From the NCBI GenBank assembly GCA_964490635.1, contig CAZBCK010000020.1, positions 1-16,886 on the forward strand: a stretch of DNA of 16,886 bases. The letters run 5' to 3'. Below are positions 5,184 to 12,175 of the stretch, in pieces (the first letter of the stretch is position 1; each line of letters starts with the position of its first letter). Under the pieces are notes generated by a model. The model did no database searches and was not told where the DNA came from. It saw only the letters and a list, made by a program, of their open reading frames with translations. The DNA comes from JAYEHC01 sp964490635 (GTDB lineage Bacteria; Patescibacteriota; Minisyncoccia; JAHIHE01; JAGLIN01). The position numbers and the translations under genes are program-made.

Positions 5184-6515
5184 TTACTTCTTCACTCTTT
5201 TTTTTATTTCCGCCACTATTTTCTCCATTGTTACAATTTCTTGCATTCCACTTTCCATATCTCTGACAATTACAGTATCATCTATTGCTTCCTTCTGTCC
5301 AACAATCAAAGCCAGTTTTGAATTAAGTCTGTTCGCAATCTTAAGTTGCGATTTTATACTTCCGCGCCCGATTGATTCGCTCACCGAAATATTATTGTCT
5401 ATAAGTTTATTGAAAAGTTTTAACACTTTTTTTCTTGCCGTATCCCCAAGTTGAACAAGAAAGACTTTTCTCGTTGATTTTATTTTTGGGCTAAATCCAT
5501 CTTTCAAAATTCTTTCCACAACCCTTTCAATCCCAAAAGAAAACCCAGCCGCCGGAGTGTCTTCACCGCCAAGATACCTTACCAAATTATCATATCTTCC
5601 TCCTCCCCCGAAAGAAGATTGTCTTGACTCTGACTCTTCACCGCTTGGCCATATTTCAAAAACCGTTCTCGTATAATAGTCCAACCCGCGAACAAGGTTT
5701 GGATTCAGAACATAGGGAAGTTCAAGCTCATCCAAAAATTCCAAAACACTTTTAAAGTGATTATGACAATCTTCGCAAAGATGATCTATTATTTGCGGAG
5801 CTGATGAAGAAACTTGCATACATTTATCTTCCTTGCAATCAAGAAGACGCATTGGATTTTTTACCAGTCTTTTTTTGCAGTCAGTACAAAGTTTGTTCAC
5901 TTTCATTTCATAATAATCAACTAGAAGTTTTTTATAGTTATTTCTGCATTCCTCGCATCCAATACTGTTTATTTGAATAGAAATATTTTTAATTCCAATT
6001 TTCTGAAATATTTTCCATGCCAAATATATAACTTGCGCGTCAATTACGGGACTTTTATCGCCAAAAACTTCAATCCCGAATTGGTGATGCTCTCTATATC
6101 TTCCCATTTGCGGCTGTTCATAACGAAACATCGGACCTGTATAAAACAACTTTATCGGTTGCGGCCATCTGCTCATTCCATTCTCAATATATGATCTTAC
6201 AATTCCGGCAGTTCCTTCCGGCCTTAATGACACTTCACTTCCTCCCTGTGTCTTAAATGAATACATTTCCTTTTCAACTATGTCTGTAACCTGTCCCACT
6301 CCCCTTTCATACAATTCCGTATGCTCTAGAATTGGAACTTCAATTTTTCCAAATCCAAAATCACGGCATAATTTTTCACTCACATCTAAGATATGATCCC
6401 AGACAAACCATTCCTGAGGAAGTATATCTCTTATTCCCTTAACTGCCTGAACAGGAGTTGTTTTTTTTCTTGCGCGTTTTGGCGCTTCACTTATTTGTTT
6501 TTTTCTTCTTGGCAT
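5184..6515 (-). CDS. hisS: Histidyl-tRNA synthetase
   Basis: This class II aminoacyl-tRNA synthetase of 443 residues, a normal length, charges tRNA-His. Motif 2 spans residues 130-152 (FRYEQPQMGRYREHHQFGIE begins there), the histidine-specific HisA motif is LVRGLDYYTRTVFE (274-287), and motif 3 is AAGFSFGIERVV (322-333). The insertion domain carries four Cys pairs (C187/C190, C210/C213, C227/C232, C247/C250), a pattern known in one group of bacterial HisRS and possibly zinc-binding. The C-terminal 95 residues form the anticodon-binding domain (LVQLGDTA...GQKEAIDDTVIVRDM). A basic N-terminal extension (1-20, PRRKK...RARKK) precedes the usual start at VKGIRDILP. It stands alone, flanked by gaps of about 190 and 275 nt. 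Confidence 0.98.
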   Translation of the reverse strand: MPRRKKQISEAPKRARKKTTPVQAVKGIRDILPQEWFVWDHILDVSEKLCRDFGFGKIEVPILEHTELYERGVGQVTDIVEKEMYSFKTQGGSEVSLRPEGTAGIVRSYIENGMSRWPQPIKLFYTGPMFRYEQPQMGRYREHHQFGIEVFGDKSPVIDAQVIYLAWKIFQKIGIKNISIQINSIGCEECRNNYKKLLVDYYEMKVNKLCTDCKKRLVKNPMRLLDCKEDKCMQVSSSAPQIIDHLCEDCHNHFKSVLEFLDELELPYVLNPNLVRGLDYYTRTVFEIWPSGEESESRQSSFGGGGRYDNLVRYLGGEDTPAAGFSFGIERVVERILKDGFSPKIKSTRKVFLVQLGDTARKKVLKLFNKLIDNNISVSESIGRGSIKSQLKIANRLNSKLALIVGQKEAIDDTVIVRDMESGMQEIVTMEKIVAEIKKRVKK

Positions 6516-6790
6516 ATATTGGAGTTAAAAAGTAGAAAGTTTATAAAATTGAAAATTATAAAATTTACACGTTCAAAGTTGTCATTCCCGCGAAGGCGGG
6601 AATCCAGATGAAGTTTCATCAAGCGTCATTTTATAATAAAAGTATTGCAAACAAACCAGAAGTAATGTTTTGTAATATTTCAACTACTATAATGATATTT
6701 ATAGTTTAAGCTATTGCGCGCCTCCACAGAAATGACAAAAATAAAATAACATATAGATTCTAGTTTAATTCTATTTCAATTAATCTCATC
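6516..6790. other. 275-nt gap upstream of hisS
   Basis: No gene is seen. The gap holds the second TGTCATTCCCGC palindrome (6579-6606). It also has AT-rich filler (AGTTAAAAAGTAGAAAG..., 6524-6540) resembling the spacer just upstream of fba (8908-8940). A weak -10 (TATAAA near 6631-6636, minus strand) could serve hisS, but no good -35 is visible. Confidence 0.4.
6579..6606. repeat. REP-like palindrome, TGTCATTCCCGC family, copy 2
   Basis: Arms ATTCCCGC (6584-6591) and GCGGGAAT (6596-6603) flank GAAG, preceded by TGTC and followed by CCAGATG. It differs from copy 1 (665-690) by one base in the loop and one just outside the arm. Confidence 0.78.
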
Positions 6791-7333
6791 TTATTCATTC
6801 CCAATCAATCCCTCCGTAAATTCGTCTATTTTTTTTATATCATCCGGATTATTTTCTACATCTTGCGGATTTTTCGCGGTTGAGAAAAGGTCGCCAACAA
6901 AAGACATTTTAAAACTATTAGCCACAGCCTCAAAACTGTTTATAACTTTCCCAATTGAATTACTGTTATTTGTCTCTCCAATTATGGTAACAACCATCTT
7001 TTTTTCATTAAGCGCCTTGTTCGCGTAATAAGGATTCAATCGATCTACAAAATTTTTCATCATTCCCGTCATATTGCTGAAATAATTCGGACTTCCAAAA
7101 ATTATCAAATCTGCGCTTTCAAGTCTTGGATAAATAATTTGCATATCATCTCTTATTTTACACTTGCCGGAAGAATTACAGCTCAAACATCCATCACAAA
7201 ATTCAATTCTTTTTTCGCGTAATAAAATAAGCTCGGTACTTGCTCCAAATTCACCGGCTTTGGTTAAAATTCTTTTTAATGTAAATTCTGTGTTTCCATT
7301 TCGCGGACTTCCACAAATGGCTATTATATTCAT
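6791..7333 (-). CDS. Iron-sulfur flavoprotein (NADPH-dependent FMN reductase fold)
   Basis: This 180-residue protein has a flavodoxin-like fold. CGSPRNGNT (7-15) is the FMN phosphate loop, and IIFGSPNYFSNMTG (77-90) is the second flavin-contact loop. Between them is a compact cysteine motif, C46-x2-C49-x2-C52-x5-C58. This fits the CX2CX2CX4-7C motif of archaeal and bacterial iron-sulfur flavoproteins (Isf), where it binds a 4Fe-4S cluster next to FMN. Such proteins shuttle electrons from ferredoxin, and some reduce O2, peroxide or quinones. The length matches Isf (about 170-190). It follows lepB on the same strand after about 70 nt, without a Shine-Dalgarno. The physiological acceptor cannot be read from the sequence; the ferredoxin at 16220-16411 is a candidate partner. 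Confidence 0.87.
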   Translation of the reverse strand: MNIIAICGSPRNGNTEFTLKRILTKAGEFGASTELILLREKRIEFCDGCLSCNSSGKCKIRDDMQIIYPRLESADLIIFGSPNYFSNMTGMMKNFVDRLNPYYANKALNEKKMVVTIIGETNNSNSIGKVINSFEAVANSFKMSFVGDLFSTAKNPQDVENNPDDIKKIDEFTEGLIGNE

Positions 7334-7402
7334 AAAATTAAATTTAGAATTTAGACACCATTACATTCTAGTGCTAAAAAGTACTTGTTCCAGATTCAAG
7401 AT

Positions 7403-8023
7403 TTAATATTCCATACCTTTAAATATTGAAAAATTATTAAACGGCCAAGCTCTGATCCACGCTTTTCCCACTATATAATGTCTTTCCAGAACACCCCAGA
7501 CGCGTGAATCGGAACTTGCCATTCTATTATCGCCTAAAACATAATATTCGTCATTTTTAAGCTCCTGAGAATAATCTTTTAATATTATAGCGCTTCTGGG
7601 AATATAGGATTCATCAATCGTAAACCCATCAGAATGTTCTTTATTGTAAACAGTTATTTCATTATTTTTTATTTCAATTTTTTCTCCGGGAAGTCCAATT
7701 ATTCTTTTTATAAAAAATTGACTGGGATCATTAGGATAATGAAAAATGACAATATCCCCCCTTTTGGGATCATCAAATCTATAACCGATTTCATTAACAA
7801 TAATATAATCGCCATCGTGAAAATTTGGTTCCATACTTTGTCCATTTACAAAAAACGGTTGCATCACAAAAGATCTAATCCCAATTATTATGATCAAACT
7901 TATCACAACAATCTTTATTGTATCAAAAGAAAAATCTTTCAGTTCAGACAGAAAAGAATTGCTTTTCTCTTCATTGTTTTTTATTTCATCATTTTTTATA
8001 TTTTTTTTATTCTCTTCTTTCAT
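7403..8023 (-). CDS. lepB: Signal peptidase I
   Basis: This membrane-anchored serine/lysine protease removes signal peptides from exported proteins. Numbered from an upstream ATG at 8056, one transmembrane helix lies at about 46-63 (IKIVVISLIIIIGIRSFV). The catalytic Ser74 is in NGQSMEPNF and the general-base Lys117 in FIKRIIGLPGE. The conserved GDNRMASSDSR box is at 175-185. The upstream ATG would give 217 residues and a 13-nt overlap with the aldolase gene. I favour the ATG at 8023 (206 residues, MKEENKK...), because the extra 11 residues look like translated AT-rich spacer; neither start has a Shine-Dalgarno. It is probably cotranscribed after fba. Substrates would include the M23 enzyme encoded at 14206-15150. 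Confidence 0.95.
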   Translation of the reverse strand: MKEENKKNIKNDEIKNNEEKSNSFLSELKDFSFDTIKIVVISLIIIIGIRSFVMQPFFVNGQSMEPNFHDGDYIIVNEIGYRFDDPKRGDIVIFHYPNDPSQFFIKRIIGLPGEKIEIKNNEITVYNKEHSDGFTIDESYIPRSAIILKDYSQELKNDEYYVLGDNRMASSDSRVWGVLERHYIVGKAWIRAWPFNNFSIFKGMEY

Positions 8024-8043
8024 TGTTTTTATAATTATTTTAA

Positions 8044-8901
8044 TTATTTGCCACATCTGAATAATTTTATTTTTTCTTCAACCTTTCTTTGAACTGAATC
8101 GCGAGCTAGAGATAAGACCTTCCTCGGATCGGTTACCATTTGTCCGCTAATGAAAAAATCGCTTATTGACGCCATAAAAGCAACTCTGATCTCAGTATCA
8201 ATATTTACATTAATGATACCACCCTCCAGAATAGCTCTTTGCACATCTTCCGATGGTGTTCCGGATCCTCCATGAAGAACAAAAGGAGTTGAAATTTTCT
8301 CTTTGATTTTTTTGAGCAAATCCAGATCAAGATGCGGATTTCCTTCTTTTTTATACATTCCATGAACATTACCAACAATCACAGCCAGTGTATCAGCTTT
8401 TGTCCTTTCAATAAATTCCGCAGCTTCATCCGGATCCGTCTTCTCCATTTTTTTAAGCATTGTTCCAACCTCTGTTTTTGATTTTACTCTTGGAATTTTC
8501 CCAAGTTCCGCCTGAACAGTAACACCTTTTTTGTGGGCATATTTGGCAATATCTTTTGTGATTTCCACATTTTTTTCAAACTCGAAAAAAGATGCGTCTA
8601 CCATTACTGACTCAAAACCTTCATCTATACATTTTTTAATAATTTTTGGATCTTTGCCATGGTCAAGATGTAAAACGAGATCTGCTTTTGACTCTGCTAT
8701 AACTCCTCTTACTAAATTTATTAAAGGTAAAAAACCGGCATACTTTATGGCTGTTTCTGTTACTCCAATCATTGCCGGCATATTTTTTGCTTCCGCTGCC
8801 CGCGCTATTCCTTGTGTTATTTCCAAGTTGGAAGTATTAAACATTCCAAAAGCGTATTTCCCCTCCTGCGCTTCTTTGATTATTTCTTTGATTAATGTCA
8901 T
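8044..8901 (-). CDS. fba: Class II fructose-bisphosphate aldolase
   Basis: This 285-residue zinc aldolase interconverts fructose 1,6-bisphosphate with dihydroxyacetone phosphate and glyceraldehyde 3-phosphate. Visible motifs are HLDHGKD (78-84; catalytic Asp80 and zinc ligand His81), AELGK (131-135, Glu132), GNVHGMYK (177-184, His180), VLHGGSGTP (208-216, His210) and NVNIDTEIR (231-239), which binds substrate phosphate. The length and motif spacing match the shorter FbaA/GatY-type class II enzymes; a tagatose-bisphosphate role cannot be excluded. With tpiA encoded about 0.8 kb upstream, a glycolytic role is most likely. There is no clear Shine-Dalgarno. lepB follows immediately and overlaps if the longer lepB start is used. 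Confidence 0.95.
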   Translation of the reverse strand: MTLIKEIIKEAQEGKYAFGMFNTSNLEITQGIARAAEAKNMPAMIGVTETAIKYAGFLPLINLVRGVIAESKADLVLHLDHGKDPKIIKKCIDEGFESVMVDASFFEFEKNVEITKDIAKYAHKKGVTVQAELGKIPRVKSKTEVGTMLKKMEKTDPDEAAEFIERTKADTLAVIVGNVHGMYKKEGNPHLDLDLLKKIKEKISTPFVLHGGSGTPSEDVQRAILEGGIINVNIDTEIRVAFMASISDFFISGQMVTDPRKVLSLARDSVQRKVEEKIKLFRCGK

Positions 8902-8958
8902 GTGGTTTAGTTAAAAGTTAAAAGGTTTATAAAGTAGAAAATTGTTTATTTCTTTATT

Positions 8959-9097
8959 CGTTGGCTCCAGTCTCCCGACTGGAGCCTGTTGTCAAACTCC
9001 GCTAGGCGATCCTATTAACTACAATATTTATTTTATGCAAGCATAGCTATGTTTTATATTTGTACAAGGGGTTCTATTTAGGAGAATAGAGCCAACG
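8959..9097. repeat. 139-bp structured element with CGTTGGCTC inverted ends
   Basis: Exact 9-bp ends CGTTGGCTC (8959-8967) and GAGCCAACG (9089-9097) enclose two nested hairpins. GGCTCCAGTC/GACTGGAGCC (8963-8972/8977-8986) is a perfect 10-bp stem with a CCC-containing 4-nt loop. GGTTCTATT/AATAGAGCC (9070-9078/9085-9093) has one non-Watson-Crick position. There is no coding content. Its shape is MITE-like or that of a structured RNA, and it occupies most of the gap between fba and the broken GIY-YIG gene. Confidence 0.65.
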
Positions 9098-9112
9098 AGG
9101 TTTCAATAATTT

Positions 9113-9708
9113 TTATTCTTCAGATTCCAATCTGCGACGGCGCTCGTCTAAAGTTTCGCCTTCATACATCCAATAGACTGTTCTTTGAACTTGGTATGAA
9201 TAACCAAGCAACTTTTGTGCTACTGCAGATAAACTTGCAATTTCTCCATTAAATTCAATTCGTTTTTTATCAACGACCTTTGCTTTGATACTTTCATCTT
9301 TTGTATAAGAAAGCTCTGCCCCGACTGGAATATCAGCCATCTTGAAATTAAATACGGCTCGCCGTGTTCTTGCTTGGTTTAAGGCTTGTTGATCTTCCGG
9401 AGTTTCCACAAAATCGCGCTTTGGTGTTACATTTTCAATCTCCGCCAATTTTAAAGCGGCTACTACGCGTTCAGGTGATATTTCAAAAAACTCACGACTT
9501 GATCGTACACGATTATCCAAAAAAGCATCATGTAATCGTTGCTCTACGAGTGTGGCATCTTTGACAGTACAGGCATAAAAGCATTCAAATGGAAGTGGTA
9601 CACTTGTAGTATCTAAAGAACGAATGCATTGCTCAAGATTTGTGTTAACCCAATCTTTACATATCCGGGCATAGCTTCATTTATTAGAATGTAGATAATT
9701 TCATTCAT
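9113..9708 (-). pseudogene. GIY-YIG/T5orf172-like protein with DUF4357 domain, frameshifted
   Basis: The ATG at 9706-9708 opens MNEIIYILINEAMPGYVKIG, the start of a GIY-YIG-like nuclease domain, but that frame stops after 31 codons. In another frame the protein continues NLEQCIRSLDTTSVPLPFEC, then VEQRLHDAFLDNRVRSSREF, and ends in a DUF4357 domain (FNFKMADIPVGAEL...SLSAVAQKLL...YWMYEGETLDERR) with its stop at 9113. One added A in the AAA run at 9639-9641 (TTT on the plus strand) joins them as ...LTQNLEQ..., a complete 198-residue protein. The later frame alone, from an internal ATG, gives 135 residues. The region is more GC-rich than its neighbours and uses more CGN Arg codons, which hints at transfer. 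These proteins are presumed nucleases of unknown role. The frameshift could be mutation or sequence error. Confidence 0.82.
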
Positions 9709-9736
9709 ATTTACTAAATAAATTTAGAAATAAATC

Positions 9737-10501
9737 TCACCCAAACAACCCCACAATCCTCACAAACTCACTCCCGTTCAACGATGCTCCGCCGATCAAA
9801 AGTCCGTCCATTCCTGTTTTATCAACAAAATCAAACGCGTTTTTACTGTTGGCGCTACCTCCATACAAAATTGGGATCTTCTCCGCTGTTTTACGATCAT
9901 AAAGACTGGAAATGATTTTTTTAATTAAGAGATTGGCACTCATTATTTCGTCCGTCAAAGGGGTCTTTCCCGTACCGATCGCCCAAATTGGCTCGTATGC
10001 AATTTTGAATTTTGAATTTTGAATTTTGAATTTATCAACATCAGCAAGAGCCAGCGTTAACTGACTGGTAATTATCTCGCTCGCTTTATCTTCTCGTTTT
10101 TCTTTTAAAGTTTCGCCAACACATAAAACAGGACTTAAATTATTCTTCAAAGCCGCTTGAATTTTCAGATTAACCATTTTATCCGTTTCTTTCAAATATT
10201 TTCTTCTTTCTGAATGTCCTACTATAGTGTACCTTACTTTTAGACCTTTGGCTATAACCGCGGAAATTTCACCTGTATACGCGCCTTTGTCTTTCCAGAA
10301 AATATTTTGAATACCAAGTTCAAAACCTGAATTGACTTTGATCTTAGAAAGATAAACAGCAGGCGGGCAAATTATAATTTTTACCTGATCCGATCTCTCG
10401 ATCCCTTTTTTAATCGTTCTTATTAAACTATCCGCCTCACCAAAACTGACCGGATTCATTTTCCAATTAGCGATAATAAATATTGGTTTGTTATTTAGCA
10501 T
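9737..10501 (-). CDS. tpiA: Triosephosphate isomerase
   Basis: This glycolytic TIM-barrel enzyme of 254 residues interconverts dihydroxyacetone phosphate and glyceraldehyde 3-phosphate. The catalytic residues are present: Lys14 in ANWKMN, His96 in VGHSERR, and Glu170 in AYEPIWAIGTG, followed by the flexible loop 6. The phosphate-binding YGGSAN (213-218) and GLLIGGASL (233-241) are intact. One oddity: between the preceding helix (ALADVDK) and the catalytic strand, residues 158-167 read KFKIQNSKFK. A 4.7-copy 7-bp tandem repeat in the DNA (10001-10033) encodes this stretch. Most TIMs have only a few residues here. The enzyme is probably still functional because all motifs remain in frame. It ends in TGA. 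There is no Shine-Dalgarno. Confidence 0.96.
   Translation of the reverse strand: MLNNKPIFIIANWKMNPVSFGEADSLIRTIKKGIERSDQVKIIICPPAVYLSKIKVNSGFELGIQNIFWKDKGAYTGEISAVIAKGLKVRYTIVGHSERRKYLKETDKMVNLKIQAALKNNLSPVLCVGETLKEKREDKASEIITSQLTLALADVDKFKIQNSKFKIAYEPIWAIGTGKTPLTDEIMSANLLIKKIISSLYDRKTAEKIPILYGGSANSKNAFDFVDKTGMDGLLIGGASLNGSEFVRIVGLFG
10001..10033. repeat. 7-bp microsatellite (AATTTTG) inside tpiA
   Basis: AATTTTG is repeated four full times plus AATTT. On the coding strand it is read as a KFKIQNS-type heptapeptide cycle (three units make 21 nt, or seven codons). It lies in a loop-coding segment just before the catalytic Glu strand. Confidence 0.85.
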
Positions 10502-10734
10502 TTTTATGTAAGAAACAAATAAACTTTATGGCATAACGCATATAAATCGTCCTCTCCATGATAAGGGGAAGACAGAGGGAATTTTGAAAACAGGCAAAAT
10601 TATAATCACAAAAGAAAAGTCAGAAGATGCTTCAATCTTTTTAATTTTAAGTTACAATTTTACGCTTTTTCCTTTAACCCCTCCCAGCATCCCCTTAATC
10701 AGGGGAGGAGCTATATTGAAAATTTTCTTACAAT
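10502..10734. repeat. tpiA-gdh gap with CCCCTCC/AGGGGAGG palindrome, copy 2
   Basis: The core copy (10676-10710) reads CCCCTCCC, then CCCCT-TAATC-AGGGG (10691-10705), then AGG. It is related to the element at 4121-4154. A more degenerate relative (TCCTCTCC...AAGGGG) lies around 10550-10580. No gene is supported; frames through here simply translate the repeat as Pro-rich text. Confidence 0.6.
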
Positions 10735-11991
10735 CTATAACCCTTTTCTCAATTCCTCCGCTTTCGCCACTTTTTCCACCGCCAAAACATAAGCTGCGAG
10801 ACGCATACTGATATCCAGAGACTCTTTCTTCATCCAAACTTTGTCAAACGATTTTTCAATCATTATTTTCAGTTTACTGATATTTTCTCTTTCACTCCAA
10901 TAGTAATTCTGTAAATTCTGCACCCATTCAAAATAACTGACAATCACCCCGCCGGCGTTTGCCAGAATATCAGGAATAACAATAATTCCTTTTTTCCCCA
11001 GTTTAATATCCGCTTCGGGAGTAACGGGACCATTAGCAAGCTCAATGATTAATTTAGCTTTTATCTGTCCCGCGTTTTTTTCCGTGATCACATTCTCCAA
11101 CGCCGCTGGCACCAAAACATCAACATCAAGTTTCAGCAATTGTTCGTTAGTAATCGTTTTAGTCCCTGGAAACCCCACTACGGACCCTGTTTCTTTTTTA
11201 AACTTAATAATACTTTTAATATCCAAAGCGCGATTCTTAGGTTCATAATTCATAACCACTCCTCCGCGGGAGTCTGAAACTGCCACAATACTATATCCAA
11301 GCGCGCTTAAAATTTTAGCCATAAAAGATCCCGCGTTTCCAAAACCCTGAATTGCGACAGTTGTTTTTTTAGAATTCAGTTTTAATTTTTTAACCGCCTT
11401 TTCCAAAACATAAATTCCGCCTTGCGCCGTTGAGAAACTTCTTCCACGCGCTCCTCCGACTTCAAGCGGTTTTCCCGTTACAACTCCGGGAACATTATAT
11501 CCTTTTATTTTGCTAAACTCATCCATCATCCAAGCCATAATTTGCGGATTGGTATAAACATCTGGTGCGGGAATATCTTTTTCCGGTCCGATAAAATCTT
11601 TTAACGCTTGAACATATCCTCTAGATAATTTCTCTATTTCTTTATCTGATAATTTTTTTGGATCAACAATTACTCCTCCTTTTCCGCCTCCCAAAGGCAA
11701 TCCGACCACCGCGCATTTCCAAGTCATCCATGCAGAAAGAGCTTTTATCTCTGATAAATTAACTTTTGGATGAAATCTGATTCCACCCTTAAAAGGTCCC
11801 AGCGCATCATTATACTGCGAACGATATCCTTTAAATACTTTCACTTCTCCCGAATCCATTTCCACGGGAATAGACACTTCAAAAATTCTTTTTGGATTTC
11901 TGAGTATTTCTAGAACATTCTTGTTTAAATTCAACAGCTCCGCCGCGTTTTCCAATTGTTTAGTTGCATTTATAAATGGATCTTTTGACAT
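10735..11991 (-). CDS. gdhA: Glu/Leu/Phe/Val dehydrogenase (glutamate dehydrogenase type)
   Basis: This 418-residue hexameric-type dehydrogenase most likely interconverts glutamate with 2-oxoglutarate and ammonia. The substrate domain has GYRSQYNDALGPFKGGIRFH (55-74, Lys68), WKCAVVGLPLGGGKGG (91-106; Lys92 and catalytic Lys104) and PAPDV (141-145, catalytic Asp144). The Rossmann domain has IQGFGNAGSF (214-223), and Asp240 ends the second beta strand. An acid there often favours NAD over NADP, but that is only a hint. The length matches the 410-430 residue NAD-type GDHs of Bacillus (RocG/GudB). It stops with TAG. There is no Shine-Dalgarno. Leucine or other amino-acid specificity cannot be excluded. 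It probably links amino-acid breakdown to central carbon metabolism. Confidence 0.93.
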   Translation of the reverse strand: MSKDPFINATKQLENAAELLNLNKNVLEILRNPKRIFEVSIPVEMDSGEVKVFKGYRSQYNDALGPFKGGIRFHPKVNLSEIKALSAWMTWKCAVVGLPLGGGKGGVIVDPKKLSDKEIEKLSRGYVQALKDFIGPEKDIPAPDVYTNPQIMAWMMDEFSKIKGYNVPGVVTGKPLEVGGARGRSFSTAQGGIYVLEKAVKKLKLNSKKTTVAIQGFGNAGSFMAKILSALGYSIVAVSDSRGGVVMNYEPKNRALDIKSIIKFKKETGSVVGFPGTKTITNEQLLKLDVDVLVPAALENVITEKNAGQIKAKLIIELANGPVTPEADIKLGKKGIIVIPDILANAGGVIVSYFEWVQNLQNYYWSERENISKLKIMIEKSFDKVWMKKESLDISMRLAAYVLAVEKVAKAEELRKGL

Positions 11992-12026
11992 AAAGTTAAT
12001 TTTAATTTATAGAATTTTCTTGTTTC

Positions 12027-12160
12027 TGTCATTACGAGAAGCCCAAGTAAACACATTTCGCAAGAAGGCGACGAAGCAATCCCGTACTTAAATTCTCTGT
12101 ATGTAGTTACGGGATTGCCACGCTCCGTTCCGCTATCGCTTTACTTCGCTCACAATGACA
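12027..12160. repeat. 134-bp TGTCATTACGAG/CTCACAATGACA MITE-like repeat
   Basis: Terminal inverted repeats TGTCATTACGAG (12027-12038) and CTCACAATGACA (12149-12160) match at 10 of 12 positions. Inside is a perfect 11-bp inverted repeat, GCAATCCCGTA/TACGGGATTGC (12076-12086/12108-12118). The GTCATT-GCGAG...GCAATC pattern belongs to a dispersed repeat type that I recognise from many bacterial genomes. It fills the gdh-trxB gap. Confidence 0.8.
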
Positions 12161-12175
12161 AGTAATAAAAATAAA

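Noticed and set aside
7634..8092. 152-codon plus-strand frame opposite lepB
   Set aside because: It is antisense to the catalytic Ser/Lys regions of signal peptidase; the Phe/Tyr/Asn-rich composition is typical of shadow frames.
10584..10837. Overlapping frames around the gdh 3' end on both strands (75 and 61 codons)
   Set aside because: The plus frame translates the CCCCTCC repeat as PLTPPSIPLIRGG, and the minus frame overlaps the gdh C-terminus in the wrong frame.
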